DNA from: Bradyrhizobium diazoefficiens
GTDB lineage: Bacteria; Pseudomonadota; Alphaproteobacteria; Rhizobiales; Xanthobacteraceae
Assembly (NCBI RefSeq): GCF_018131185.1
Contig: NZ_JAFCJE010000002.1
Coordinates: 744,001 to 808,000, forward strand
DNA length: 64,000 nucleotides
Direction of reading: 5' to 3'
The notes beneath the pieces are model-generated. The model did not search any database. It saw nothing but the letters and a program-made list of their open reading frames with translations, and was not told the DNA's origin. A program made the translations under genes and the position numbers. Shown one piece after another: positions 46,593 through 56,438 of the stretch. The stretch's first letter is position 1. Each line of letters begins with the position of its first letter.

Positions 46593-47351
46593 ATGAGTGA
46601 AGCAAAGAAGATCGCAGTGGTGACGGGCGCCGGCACCGGCGTCGGACGCGCAGCGTCGCTGGCATTGATGAACACCGGCTTCACCGTGGTGCTGGTCGGA
46701 CGCCGGATGGAGATGCTCGAGGAGACCGCAAAGCTCGGCCTCGCGGGCAAGAGCCTGTGCGTCACCGCCGACATGACCAAGCCGGATTCGATCGCCGCGC
46801 TGTTCGACAAGGTGAAGGCGACCTACGGCCGGCTCGACGTGCTCTTCAACAATGCCGGCATGGGCGCGCCCGCCGTGAACTTCGAGGACCTCGGCCTCGA
46901 GCAGTGGCAGGCGGTGGTGAACACCAACCTGACCGGTCCGTTCCTGTGCACCCAGCACGCCTTCCGCATCATGAAGGACCAGACCCCGCGTGGCGGCCGC
47001 ATCATCAACAACGGCTCGATCTCGGCGCATGCGCCGCGGCCGTTCTCGGCGGCCTACACCTCGACCAAGCACGCCATCACCGGCCTGACCAAGGCGAGCA
47101 ATCTCGACGGCCGCATGTACGACATCGCGGTCGGCCAGGTCGACATCGGCAATGCCGCGACCCCGATGACCGATCGCATGGTCAACGGCCCCGGCGTGCT
47201 CCAGCCGGACGGCACGACGAAGCACGAGCCGCGCATGGACGCGAAGGCGGTCGGCGATGCCGTCGCCTACATGGCCGGCCTGCCGCTCGACGCCAACGTG
47301 CTGACCATGACGGTGATGGCGACGAAGATGCCGTTCGTCGGACGGGGCTGA
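46593..47351 (+). CDS. SDR family oxidoreductase
   Basis: A 252-residue short-chain dehydrogenase. Nucleotide motif [11 protein letters not shown] near 10-20, NNAG near 86, and active-site Ser in [10 protein letters not shown] with YTSTK (Tyr, Lys) near 152-156. A basic residue after the first strand (VGRR) suggests NADP. Substrate unknown. It begins 22 bp after Anbu and may be cotranscribed. Confidence 0.9.
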   Translation: MSEAKKIAVVTGAGTGVGRAASLALMNTGFTVVLVGRRMEMLEETAKLGLAGKSLCVTADMTKPDSIAALFDKVKATYGRLDVLFNNAGMGAPAVNFEDLGLEQWQAVVNTNLTGPFLCTQHAFRIMKDQTPRGGRIINNGSISAHAPRPFSAAYTSTKHAITGLTKASNLDGRMYDIAVGQVDIGNAATPMTDRMVNGPGVLQPDGTTKHEPRMDAKAVGDAVAYMAGLPLDANVLTMTVMATKMPFVGRG

Positions 47352-47359
47352 GGCAAAAG

Positions 47360-47385
47360 TGCGAAAACAACCCCATGCACAGTAG
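47360..47385 (+). repeat. 26-bp dispersed repeat, second copy
   Basis: Identical over 26 bases to 1071-1096 (core AAAACAACCCCATGCACAG), in the same orientation. Here only this left part is present. It lies eight bases after the SDR stop. Confidence 0.8.
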
Positions 47386-47458
47386 GCGTCAAGAGGCGCC
47401 TGCTGCTGCTCGGCGGCGGGGGTGACGCGAGTTAAGTCCCCGTACTATCTCAACAATC

Positions 47459-47573
47459 GTCATTGCGAGCGCAGCGAAGCAATCCAGACTGCCTCCGCGG
47501 TGAGATTCTGGATTGCTTCGTCGCATCAGCGCAAAATTGCTTCGCAATTTTGTCGCGAGCTCCTCGCAATGAC
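47459..47573. repeat. Second palindromic repeat family (GTCATTGCGAG type)
   Basis: Ends are GTCATTGCGAGCGCAGCG and CTCGCAATGAC, with inner arms GAAGCAATCCAGA and TCTGGATTGCTTC, and a second stem of AAAATTGCTTCGCAATTTT. A different sequence family from the GTCATTCCGGGG elements but the same plan. It ends 17 bp before the stop codon of the minus-strand MFS gene. From memory this repeat is common in Bradyrhizobium/Rhodopseudomonas. Confidence 0.88.
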
Positions 47574-47590
47574 GGGGGAAGAGCGGAGGC

Positions 47591-48856
47591 TTACTCCAAG
47601 CTCTCCACCTTCCGCAGGCTGGGAAACAGCTTCATCCAGAGCAGCGCCACCGCGACGGTCGCAACGCCGCCGAATACGGCGGCGGGCATGGCGCCGAGCA
47701 GCGCGGCGGCCACGCCGCTCTCGAACTGGCCGAGCTGGTTCGAGGCGTTGATGAAGAGGAAATTGACCGCGCCGACCCGGCCGCGCATCTCGTCGGGCGT
47801 TGCGAGCTGCACCAGCGAGAAGCGGATCACCACGCTGATCGTGTCGGCCGCGCCGAGCACGGCGAGCGCGAGCACCGACAGCCACATCCAGGACGACAGC
47901 GCGAACACAATCGTGGCGAGGCCGAACACGATCACGGCCTGGAACATGCGCAGGCCCACATGCCTGGAGATGGCGTGACGCGCCAGCACCATGGTCATCA
48001 AGAGCGCGCCGACCGCGGGCGCCGCGCGCAGCACGCCAAGCCCGACCGGGCCGGTCTGGAGGATATCGCGGGCATAGATCGGCAACAGCGCAGTGACGCC
48101 GCCGAACAGCACCGCGAACAGGTCGAGCGAGATGGTGCCGAGGATCGCGGGATTGCTGCGGATGAAGCGGACGCCGGCGAAGATGTTGTCCGAGTCCATC
48201 CCCTCTTTCGCGATCGCCTGCGGGCGCGGCCGGATGAAGCCGGTCAGGATCATCCCAAGAATCCAGAACAGCAGCATCACGGCATAGGCGAGATGCGGGG
48301 CGATTGCGTAAGCAAGTCCGCCGAGCGCCGGGCCGGTGATGGTCGCGACCTGCGCCGCGCCGCTGGAGACGGCGGTAGCGCGCTGCAGCGAGCCCTGCGG
48401 CGCGATCGCCGGCAGCAGCGCCGCCGTGGTCGGGCTCTCGAACGCGCCGGCAATGCCGAGCACGAAAGTCGCGATGAAGATCTGCACCTCGCTGGCCGCG
48501 CCGAGATAGGTGATGGTTGCGAGATAGAGCGCGGTCGCGGCTTCGACGAGCTGGCAGAGCTGAACGACGCGCTTGCGCTCGTAGCGGTCGGCGGCATGGC
48601 CGGCGACGAACACCAGCAGCGCGGTAGGAAGGAACTGGACCAGACCGACCATGCCGAGATCGAAAGCCGAGCCGGTGAGATCATATATCTGCCAGCCGAT
48701 CGCGACCGCCGCGATCTGGCTGGAAAAGCGCGACAGGCTGCGCGAAAGCAGGAAGAACAGGAAGGCGCGGTGGGCGAGCAGCGCGCGGACGCTGACCGGC
48801 GGATGGCCGGATGATGGCTGCTCCGGCACCGTCTCCTGGATCGCCTCTTGGGTCAC
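47591..48856 (-). CDS. MFS transporter (EntS/enterobactin-exporter-like group)
   Basis: A 421-residue, 12-helix major facilitator. After RALLAHRAFLFFLLSRSLSR comes the first pair of helices and the loop AGHAADRYERKRVVQL (the usual D-x-x-x-R-K/R). The later AAPAVGALLMTMVLARHAIS is typical of the EntS-like group. Substrate unknown. Start GTG 48856. Confidence 0.88.
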   Translation of the reverse strand: MTQEAIQETVPEQPSSGHPPVSVRALLAHRAFLFFLLSRSLSRFSSQIAAVAIGWQIYDLTGSAFDLGMVGLVQFLPTALLVFVAGHAADRYERKRVVQLCQLVEAATALYLATITYLGAASEVQIFIATFVLGIAGAFESPTTAALLPAIAPQGSLQRATAVSSGAAQVATITGPALGGLAYAIAPHLAYAVMLLFWILGMILTGFIRPRPQAIAKEGMDSDNIFAGVRFIRSNPAILGTISLDLFAVLFGGVTALLPIYARDILQTGPVGLGVLRAAPAVGALLMTMVLARHAISRHVGLRMFQAVIVFGLATIVFALSSWMWLSVLALAVLGAADTISVVIRFSLVQLATPDEMRGRVGAVNFLFINASNQLGQFESGVAAALLGAMPAAVFGGVATVAVALLWMKLFPSLRKVESLE

Positions 48857-49000
48857 CCTCGGACCGCTCGCCCCCTGATATCGACGGCCCCCGCGTGACT
48901 GAGGCAGCCCCGCTTGTCAACAGTCCGGCGTCTCCCGCATCTCCCGGCATTGCCTTTGCAACGCAGGCGCGGCCATAATCATTGAGGGTTTGGGGACATC

Positions 49001-50251
49001 ATGCTGCGCTTGCAATCGGCACTCGGCATTTTCGCATTGCTGTTGATCGCCTTCGCGCTGGCAGAGAATCGCCGCGCCGTGTCGCTGCGGCAGGCGGCGA
49101 TCGGGCTCCTCGCCACCTTCGTCACCGCGATCGTGCTCCTGAAGCTGCCGGTCGTCGCGCGCGCCTTCGGTGCCATCAACGACGCCGTCGGTGCAATTTC
49201 GGCGGCCTCGCGCGCCGGCTCCGCCTTCGTGTTCGGCTATGTCGGCGGCGGCCCCTTGCCCTTCGATGTCAAAGTGCCGGGCGCCGATTTCATCCTGGCG
49301 TTCCAGGCGCTGCCGATCGTGCTGGTCATGAGCGTGCTCACGACGCTGCTGTTCTACTGGCGCGTGCTGCCGCCGATCGTGCGCGGCATGGCCTGGCTGC
49401 TGGAGCGGACGCTGGGCGTCGGCGGCGTCGTGGGCCTGTCGACGGCCGCCAACATCTTTCTCGGCATGGTGGAGGCGCCGCTGTTCGTGCGGCCGTATCT
49501 TGCCCAGATGACCCGCAGCGAGCTGTTCCTGGTGATGACCGGCGGCATGGCCGGGATCGCGGGCACCGTGCTCGTGCTCTATGCGACGTTCCTTGCCCCC
49601 CTCATCCCGGATGCCGCCGCGCATTTCGTCATCGCTTCCGTGCTGGGCGCACCGGCCGCGATCCTCATCAGCCTGATCATGGTCCCTGAAACCTTCGACA
49701 AGCGTACCGGCGGAGCGTTGGAGGACCCCGAGACGGAGGTGTCCGGCACGATGGATGCGATCGTGAAGGGCACCAGCGCAGGCATCGAGCTGCTGATCAA
49801 CATCGTCGCGATGCTGCTGGTGCTGGTGGCGCTGGTCTATCTCGTCAACGCCATGCTCGGCCTCTTGCCGCACATCGGCGGTGCCGCGATCTCGTTGCAG
49901 CGCCTGCTTGGGCTCGTGATGGCGCCGGTGTGCTGGCTGATGGGATTGCCGTGGGATCAGGCGGTGACGGCCGGCAGCCTGATGGGCACCAAGACCGTGC
50001 TCAACGAATTGATCGCCTATGTCGACTTCTCGAAGCTGCCGCCCGACGCGCTCGATCCGCGCTCGCGCCTGATCATGCTCTATGCGATGTGCGGCTTCGC
50101 CAATTTCGCCAGCCTCGGCATCATGATCGGCGGCCTGGGCGTGATGGCGCCGGAGCGGCGCGCGGAGATCAACGCGCTCGGACTGAAGTCGATCGTGTCG
50201 GGGACGCTGACGACGTGCTTGATGGGAGCGGTGGTAGGGGTGCTGGCGTAA
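49001..50251 (+). CDS. Concentrative nucleoside transporter (NupC/CNT family)
   Basis: A 416-residue proton- or sodium-coupled nucleoside importer. N-terminal helices start MLRLQSALGIFALLLIAFAL. The CNT core is visible: FVFGYVGGG and FQALPIVLVMSVLTTLLFYW (about 80-125), AANIFLGMVEAPLFVRPYL (about 150-168), MTGGMAGIAGTV near 180, and a C-terminal MYAMCGFANFASLGIMIGGL. Salvaged nucleosides fit with gpt elsewhere in the window. A repeat element begins nine bases after its stop. Confidence 0.93.
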   Translation: MLRLQSALGIFALLLIAFALAENRRAVSLRQAAIGLLATFVTAIVLLKLPVVARAFGAINDAVGAISAASRAGSAFVFGYVGGGPLPFDVKVPGADFILAFQALPIVLVMSVLTTLLFYWRVLPPIVRGMAWLLERTLGVGGVVGLSTAANIFLGMVEAPLFVRPYLAQMTRSELFLVMTGGMAGIAGTVLVLYATFLAPLIPDAAAHFVIASVLGAPAAILISLIMVPETFDKRTGGALEDPETEVSGTMDAIVKGTSAGIELLINIVAMLLVLVALVYLVNAMLGLLPHIGGAAISLQRLLGLVMAPVCWLMGLPWDQAVTAGSLMGTKTVLNELIAYVDFSKLPPDALDPRSRLIMLYAMCGFANFASLGIMIGGLGVMAPERRAEINALGLKSIVSGTLTTCLMGAVVGVLA

Positions 50252-50259
50252 TCTCCCTC

Positions 50260-50362
50260 GTCATTCCGGGGCGCGCATAGCGCGAACCCGGAATCCATTT
50301 ACTCGCGCGTACTGTCGCCCGATGGATTCCGGGCTCGATGCTGCGCATCGCCCCGGAATGAC
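50260..50362. repeat. Palindromic element copy 9 (short form)
   Basis: GTCATTCCGGGGCGCGC ... CGCATCGCCCCGGAATGAC, inner arms GGAATCCATT and CGATGGATTCC around a loop of about 20 bases (50300-50320). It is the best template for the loop that carries a gene in the copy at 56033. Confidence 0.92.
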
Positions 50363-50404
50363 GGCGGAGAAAATGCGCGACAGCTCAGACGGCGGGTCGA
50401 GCAC

Positions 50405-50932
50405 CTACGCCTTCAACTCCACCGTCCTGAACTCCGCCGGCAGGATCACCTCCAGCAGCTCGACGTCGTCGGAGTAGTCGAGGATCATGTGCTTGATCTT
50501 CGGCGGCTGGGTCCAGGCGCTGCCTTCCTTCATCAGCGTCTCGCCCTGCCCGTCCATGTAGGTCTTCACCCAGCCCTTGAGCACATAGACCATCTGGAAT
50601 TCGACGTCGTGGAAGTGCAGCTTGGAGACCTCGGCCGGATTGCAGGGGCCTTGCAGACGGATCACATGCGCTTGCGCGAGACCATGGGACGCTGCGGCGA
50701 TGCCGAGGTCGCGGTATTTGGCGTAGGTGCGCAGACCGTCGGCCTTGAAGTCTTCCTCGCGGTGATGGCTGATTGCGATGCGTTGCCTGGGGCGCGCGGG
50801 CTTTTTCGGCACCACAACACGTGCCTTCGCCTTCACCGCTTTGCGCGCCGACGATCGCGCCGCCGCCTTTGCTCCGCTGCGCTTCTTCTCCGCAGTCTTC
50901 GTTGCGGGCTTTGATGCCTTTTGCTTGGCCAT
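50405..50932 (-). CDS. Cupin protein with a basic Lys/Ala-rich N-terminal tail
   Basis: A 175-residue protein. Residues 1-65 are almost only Lys, Ala, Arg, Ser and Thr (KPATKTAEKKRSGAKAAARS, and so on), resembling histone H1-like tails. Residues 75-175 form a cupin beta-barrel with the metal-binding segment KLHFHDVEFQMVYVLKGWVK. The tail could bind DNA or polyphosphate; the ligand is unknown. Start chosen at ATG 50932 because the upstream frame runs into the 5' region of the next, divergent gene. Confidence 0.82.
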   Translation of the reverse strand: MAKQKASKPATKTAEKKRSGAKAAARSSARKAVKAKARVVVPKKPARPRQRIAISHHREEDFKADGLRTYAKYRDLGIAAASHGLAQAHVIRLQGPCNPAEVSKLHFHDVEFQMVYVLKGWVKTYMDGQGETLMKEGSAWTQPPKIKHMILDYSDDVELLEVILPAEFRTVELKA

Positions 50933-51137
50933 GGTCTGCTCCCTGATCTGAGCCGCGACCGCCAGACGGGCGCGACCCGGAGGCAGACTATCCAGTCTTG
51001 AACGAGGCAGCAATTGCGGGCTGGCCAATCGAAGACCCAATCGTAGCTTGTCCCAGGCTGTCGTGGCGGGCCGCCGTCGTCTCGTATTCATTCCCACGCT
51101 GAATTAATCTCACCACCAGATCCTGGGGAATTGATTC

Positions 51138-53267
51138 ATGGGCAACAGCGTTGGTCAGCGTGCATTTCAAAATGCCCGGCTTCAGAAACGACAGAAGGCC
51201 GAAGTGCTGCCATTGCTTGGGCATGCACTCCAGTTGCACAAGATGGGGCTTCTTCCCGAGGCTCAGGCGGCCTATCGCCAGGTCCTGCAGCTCGCACCCA
51301 ACCAATTCATCGCCCTGCATATGCTCGGCGCGTTGGAGTGCGATGCCAAGAACTATCAGCAAGCCGAAATTCTGCTGAGCCGAGCGGTTGCCGGGGATCC
51401 GCGATCTGCCGATGCTCATATGAGTCTCGGCGTTGCGCTCAACGGACTCCGGCGTCACGGCGAGGCCTGCGCGAGCTATCGCAAGGCCCTCGCCTTGCGG
51501 CCCAAGCACGCCGTAACCCTCTCCAACCTCGGTAACGCGAGCGTGGCCCTCGACCTTCACGAGGAGGCGCTCCACAGCTACGACAAGGCGCTCGCATGCG
51601 ACGCTAACCTTGCTGAAGCCCATAACGGCCGGGGCTGGGCGCTCAGCCGTCTGCGCAACTATGATGGGGCGCTCGCGAGCCTCGACCGCGCGCTGTCGAT
51701 CAAGCCCGACTACGCCGCGGCGCTGGCGAACCGCGCCGTTGCATTGCGGGAACTTCAGCGATTTGACGAAGCCCTGGCAGATGGCAATCGGGCCGTCGCG
51801 CTGGCACCCGAGGACGCAAACGGGTGGCTCGCGCGGGCCAGCGTCCTGCTCCAGATCCAGCAAATTGCGAAGGCATCGCACGATTGCGAGCGAGCCCTCG
51901 CGATCGCTCCCGATTCCATTCAAGCTCACCTAATGCTTGGCCTTTGTCTCGCCGGGCTTGGCCAAGTCGACGAAGCCCTCGCCAGTTTCGACAGAGCCCT
52001 CGACATCCAGCCCGACCTTCAGAGCGCGATCTCAAACAAGATATTCACGCTCGATTTTGTGGGGGACGCCACCGTCGAGCGACATCAGCAGGCACGGCAG
52101 GTATGGTGGGAGCGTGTAGGCGCGAAGATCGCCGCGGAAGCGTCAGAACCGCATGACAACAGCCGCGATCCGGATCGCCGCCTGGTGCTCGGCTATGTCT
52201 CGTCGGACTTCAACGCGCATTCGGCCGCGTTCATTTTCAAGCCGGTCCTGCAACACCACGACCGTGCTCAGTTCGAGATCGTGTGCTACTCCTGTTCGTC
52301 GAAACTGGACACGACGACCAGGGAATTCCAGGGGATTGCCGATCGCTGGCGCGATGCCTCACAATGGACCGACGAGCGTCTCGCCGCCGAGATCCGCCTC
52401 GATGGCGTCGATATCCTGATCGACCTGTCCGGCCATACCAGAGGCAACCGTCTCGGCGTGTTTGCGCGAAAGCCGGCACCCATTCAGGCCCATGGCTGGG
52501 GCCACGGCACGGGCACCGGACTGCCGACGATCGATTATCTGTTCTCGGACCCCGTCGCGATTCCACTCGCGGTCCGGCATCTGTTTGCGGAGACCGTCGT
52601 CGATCTGCCGTGCTTCGTGACGCTGACGCCACTGCCGGCCGGGATCGAGCGGGCGCCGGCGCCGGCGATCGCGAACGGCTTCGTCACCTTCGGTGTCGTC
52701 AACCGCATCAGCAAGATTTCGGACGAGGCAACAAAGGTCTGGTCCAGGATTCTCGAGCGGGTGCCGGGTTCGCGACTGCTGATCAAGGATGTCGCGCTGG
52801 ACGATCAACTGGTCCGTGACAATCTGGTGGCGCGGTTTGCGGCCTGCGGAGTGCCGGCCGAACGCATCGATCTGCTCGGAGCCACCTTGCGGGGCGAACA
52901 CCTGGCATCGTTCAATCGCGTCGATATCGCCCTCGACCCCTTCCCGCAGAATGGCGGCGTCAGCACGTGGGAAGCCCTGCAGATGGGCGTGCCGGTGGTG
53001 GCGAAGCTCGGCAACAGCCTGCCCAGCCGTGCGGCCGGCTCCATCCTCACCGCGCTCGGCCTGCCGGCCTGGGTCACGGACAGCGATGAGGGGTATATCG
53101 ACATCGCTGTTGGCCATGCCGCCGACATCCGTGAACTCGATCGTTTGCGCCGCGACCTGCCTCGACGGATCGACGCCGCGGCCGCCGGCAATCCGGTCTC
53201 ATATGCGCGCGCGGTGGACGAGGCCTACCGCACGATGTGGAAGCGCTATTGCAACGGCGGCGCCTGA
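51138..53267 (+). CDS. TPR protein with SPINDLY/O-GlcNAc transferase-like C-terminal domain (GT41)
   Basis: A 709-residue cytoplasmic protein. About eight TPR units at 30-300 (for example HEEALHSYDKALACDANLAE and YDGALASLDRALSIKPDYAA), then a GT41-type glycosyltransferase domain at about 340-705. Segments LGYVSSDFNAHSAAFIFKPV, DLSGHTRGNRL and QAHGWGHGTGTGLPTIDYLF, plus ALDPFPQNGGVSTWEALQMG near the end, are diagnostic. It may O-glycosylate proteins (serine/threonine or tyrosine) with an unknown sugar. Start ATG 51138. Confidence 0.92.
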   Translation: MGNSVGQRAFQNARLQKRQKAEVLPLLGHALQLHKMGLLPEAQAAYRQVLQLAPNQFIALHMLGALECDAKNYQQAEILLSRAVAGDPRSADAHMSLGVALNGLRRHGEACASYRKALALRPKHAVTLSNLGNASVALDLHEEALHSYDKALACDANLAEAHNGRGWALSRLRNYDGALASLDRALSIKPDYAAALANRAVALRELQRFDEALADGNRAVALAPEDANGWLARASVLLQIQQIAKASHDCERALAIAPDSIQAHLMLGLCLAGLGQVDEALASFDRALDIQPDLQSAISNKIFTLDFVGDATVERHQQARQVWWERVGAKIAAEASEPHDNSRDPDRRLVLGYVSSDFNAHSAAFIFKPVLQHHDRAQFEIVCYSCSSKLDTTTREFQGIADRWRDASQWTDERLAAEIRLDGVDILIDLSGHTRGNRLGVFARKPAPIQAHGWGHGTGTGLPTIDYLFSDPVAIPLAVRHLFAETVVDLPCFVTLTPLPAGIERAPAPAIANGFVTFGVVNRISKISDEATKVWSRILERVPGSRLLIKDVALDDQLVRDNLVARFAACGVPAERIDLLGATLRGEHLASFNRVDIALDPFPQNGGVSTWEALQMGVPVVAKLGNSLPSRAAGSILTALGLPAWVTDSDEGYIDIAVGHAADIRELDRLRRDLPRRIDAAAAGNPVSYARAVDEAYRTMWKRYCNGGA

Positions 53268-53275
53268 TCCCTGTC

Positions 53276-53563
53276 TCAATGCAGCCGGAACACGCCATCC
53301 ACGGCGCGCAGCTCGGCCGGCTTGATCAGCTTGGAATGCGCAACGGTGACCGAATGGAGGGGGCCGTCGAGCTTCTCCTGCCAGAACGCCAGGAAATCCT
53401 TCAGCGCCGGGAATTTCGGAAACATGTCGTAGTTCTGCCAGACGTAGGTCTGTAGCAGCGAGGGGTGATCCGGCATCCGATAGAGGATTTGTGCCGTCGT
53501 CAGCCCGTAACCCAGCATCTGTTTCCGGAAATCCTCGGAAACGCCCCCACTCCGCACGTCCAT
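53276..53563 (-). CDS. usg: Usg family protein
   Basis: A 95-residue protein of the alphaproteobacterial Usg family: LGYGLTTAQILYRMPDHPSL, then LQTYVWQNYDMFPKFP, and PLHSVTVAHSKLIKPAE at the end. Function unknown; family members are short and cytoplasmic. Start ATG 53563 follows AAAGGAGGTTGG, a strong ribosome site, which rules out the longer frame. Convergent with the GT41 gene and divergent from groES. Confidence 0.88.
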   Translation of the reverse strand: MDVRSGGVSEDFRKQMLGYGLTTAQILYRMPDHPSLLQTYVWQNYDMFPKFPALKDFLAFWQEKLDGPLHSVTVAHSKLIKPAELRAVDGVFRLH

Positions 53564-53720
53564 GCCAACCTCCTTTGCAGGAGCGCATTCACGGGGCGGC
53601 CTGGTCGGTGTGCGCCTTACGAGCCACCCGGTACTGATGCGCTCACATGAGAGAAATGTGACGCAAACTGACAATTCATCTCAAGCCCAAAAGTTTAACA
53701 AGCTGTTGAAATTCAATGCG

Positions 53721-53747
53721 TTAGCAGCAGATGCAGCTCCGTGCTAA
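53721..53747 (+). promoter_or_regulatory. Weak CIRCE-like inverted repeat
   Basis: TTAGCAGCA, nine-base spacer, CCGTGCTAA matches the CIRCE consensus halves in 13 of 18 positions and has the right 9-9-9 geometry. It lies 194 bp upstream of groES, which is far for HrcA action. Possibly chance. Confidence 0.25.
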
Positions 53748-53870
53748 TACGGGCCCGGCCTCGATTAACGATGGGAATGAGATTCTGGCAGACGACGCTA
53801 TCGAGTGCTTATTTTTCTGCTACAAGCCCTTGCTCCCGCAAAAATCCTGCCTTATCTCAGCAGTGCCCGC

Positions 53871-53897
53871 CTGGCACTCGCTGGCGGCGACTGCTAA
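53871..53897 (+). promoter_or_regulatory. CIRCE element (HrcA operator) upstream of groES
   Basis: CTGGCACTC, spacer GCTGGCGGC, GACTGCTAA agrees with CIRCE (TTAGCACTC-N9-GAGTGCTAA) at 15 of 18 positions with exact 27-bp geometry, 43 bp before the groES ATG. The usual place for repression by HrcA and release at heat shock. A candidate promoter CTTGCT-16-CTTATC lies just upstream (53829-53856), only weakly like consensus. Confidence 0.7.
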
Positions 53898-53940
53898 CAA
53901 TCTGAAATCATCAACCCGAGCAATTGCTTAGGAGGACTGC

Positions 53941-54255
53941 ATGAACTTCCGTCCGCTTCACGACCGCGTCGTGGTCAAGCGCATCGACGCAGAAGAGAAG
54001 ACCGCTGGCGGCATCATCATTCCCGACACTGCCAAGGAAAAGCCCTCCCAGGGCGAAATCGTCGCCGTCGGCCCGGGTGGCCGCGACGAAGCCGGCAAGC
54101 TGATCCCGATCGACCTGAAGGTCGGCGACCGCGTGCTGTTCGGCAAGTGGTCCGGCACCGAGGTCAAGATCGACAACGTCGACCTGCTGATCATGAAGGA
54201 AAGCGACATCATGGGCGTCCTCGACGTCCCCGCTTCCAAGAAGAAGGCGGCCTAA
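53941..54255 (+). CDS. groES: Co-chaperonin GroES
   Basis: A 104-residue GroES, starting [20 protein letters not shown]. The mobile loop [20 protein letters not shown], roof segment and [20 protein letters not shown] match the family. Forms the heptameric lid of the GroEL chamber in the cytoplasm. TTAGGAGG before the ATG is a strong ribosome site. groEL follows after 44 bp, as a single heat-shock operon under the CIRCE element. Rhizobia often have several groESL operons; this one carries HrcA control. Confidence 0.98.
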   Translation: MNFRPLHDRVVVKRIDAEEKTAGGIIIPDTAKEKPSQGEIVAVGPGGRDEAGKLIPIDLKVGDRVLFGKWSGTEVKIDNVDLLIMKESDIMGVLDVPASKKKAA

Positions 54256-54287
54256 GAGCCCCTCTCTCCCTCCAGTCCAACACCTAA

Positions 54288-55940
<1,653 letters not shown>

Positions 55941-55970
55941 TCCAGCCGTTCAGACAAACGACAAAATGCG

Positions 55971-56003
55971 AAACCCCGGCAGCAATGCCGGGGTTTTTGT
56001 TTT
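55971..56003 (+). terminator. Rho-independent terminator of groESL
   Basis: AAACCCCGGCA, loop GCAA, TGCCGGGGTTTTTGTTTT: an 8-bp GC stem (extended by A-T pairs) followed by a clear T-run, 30 bp after the groEL stop. Confidence 0.95.
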
Positions 56004-56032
56004 GCGTGCCACACGCAAAAGTAGCAAGATCG

Positions 56033-56428
56033 GTCATTCCGGGGCGCGACGAAGTCGCGAGCTCGGAATCCATTTCACCGCTTGCTCATGGCCTATTACG
56101 TCTATCTCCTCGCCAGCAAGAAATACGGCACGCTTTACATCGGCGTGACGAATGACATCATCCGCCGCATCCACGAACATAAGAACAAAGTCGCCGCTGG
56201 CTTCAGCAAGCGGTATTGCGTCGACAGACTGGTTTGGTTCGAGATCTACGACGATCCCGTCAATGCCATCACGCGAGAGAAGGAATTGAAGAAGTGGCGA
56301 CGGGAATGGAAGGTGAGGCTTATCGAAGAGAAGAATCCTAAGTGGATCGACCTGTATCCACAGATTGCGAGCTGAGCTCGCGGACCGATGGATTCCGGGC
56401 TCGGCGCTGCGCGCCGCCCCGGAATGAC
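56033..56428. mobile_element. Palindromic element copy 10, split at its loop by a GIY-YIG gene
   Basis: The left half, 56033-56074, is GTCATTCCGGGGCGCG ... GGAATCCATT, and the right half, 56385-56428, is CCGATGGATTCC ... CGCCCCGGAATGAC. These are the two halves of the short-form element seen at 30378, 45641 and 50260, where only about 20 loop bases lie between the inner arms. Here that loop holds a complete 95-codon GIY-YIG gene. The right terminal repeat ends 10 bp before the lepB stop. No target duplication is visible around the gene itself, so it belongs to the element and is not a chance insertion by an IS. Confidence 0.8.
56088..56375 (+). CDS. GIY-YIG nuclease family protein
   Basis: A 95-residue stand-alone GIY-YIG domain of the UvrC/YhbQ-like type. 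YVY (residues 4-6) and YIG (17-19) form the signature, with the catalytic Arg in DIIRRIHEH (R27) and metal-binding Glu in TREKELKKWRREWK (E64/E66), plus the family ending NPKWIDLYPQI. All catalytic residues are kept, so it should cut DNA. ATG 56088 is used; TTG 56082 is also in frame. It lies inside the loop of a palindromic repeat. Homologues are, from memory, present in many copies in Bradyrhizobium genomes. Confidence 0.9.
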   Translation: MAYYVYLLASKKYGTLYIGVTNDIIRRIHEHKNKVAAGFSKRYCVDRLVWFEIYDDPVNAITREKELKKWRREWKVRLIEEKNPKWIDLYPQIAS

Positions 56429-56438
56429 TGAGCAACAC

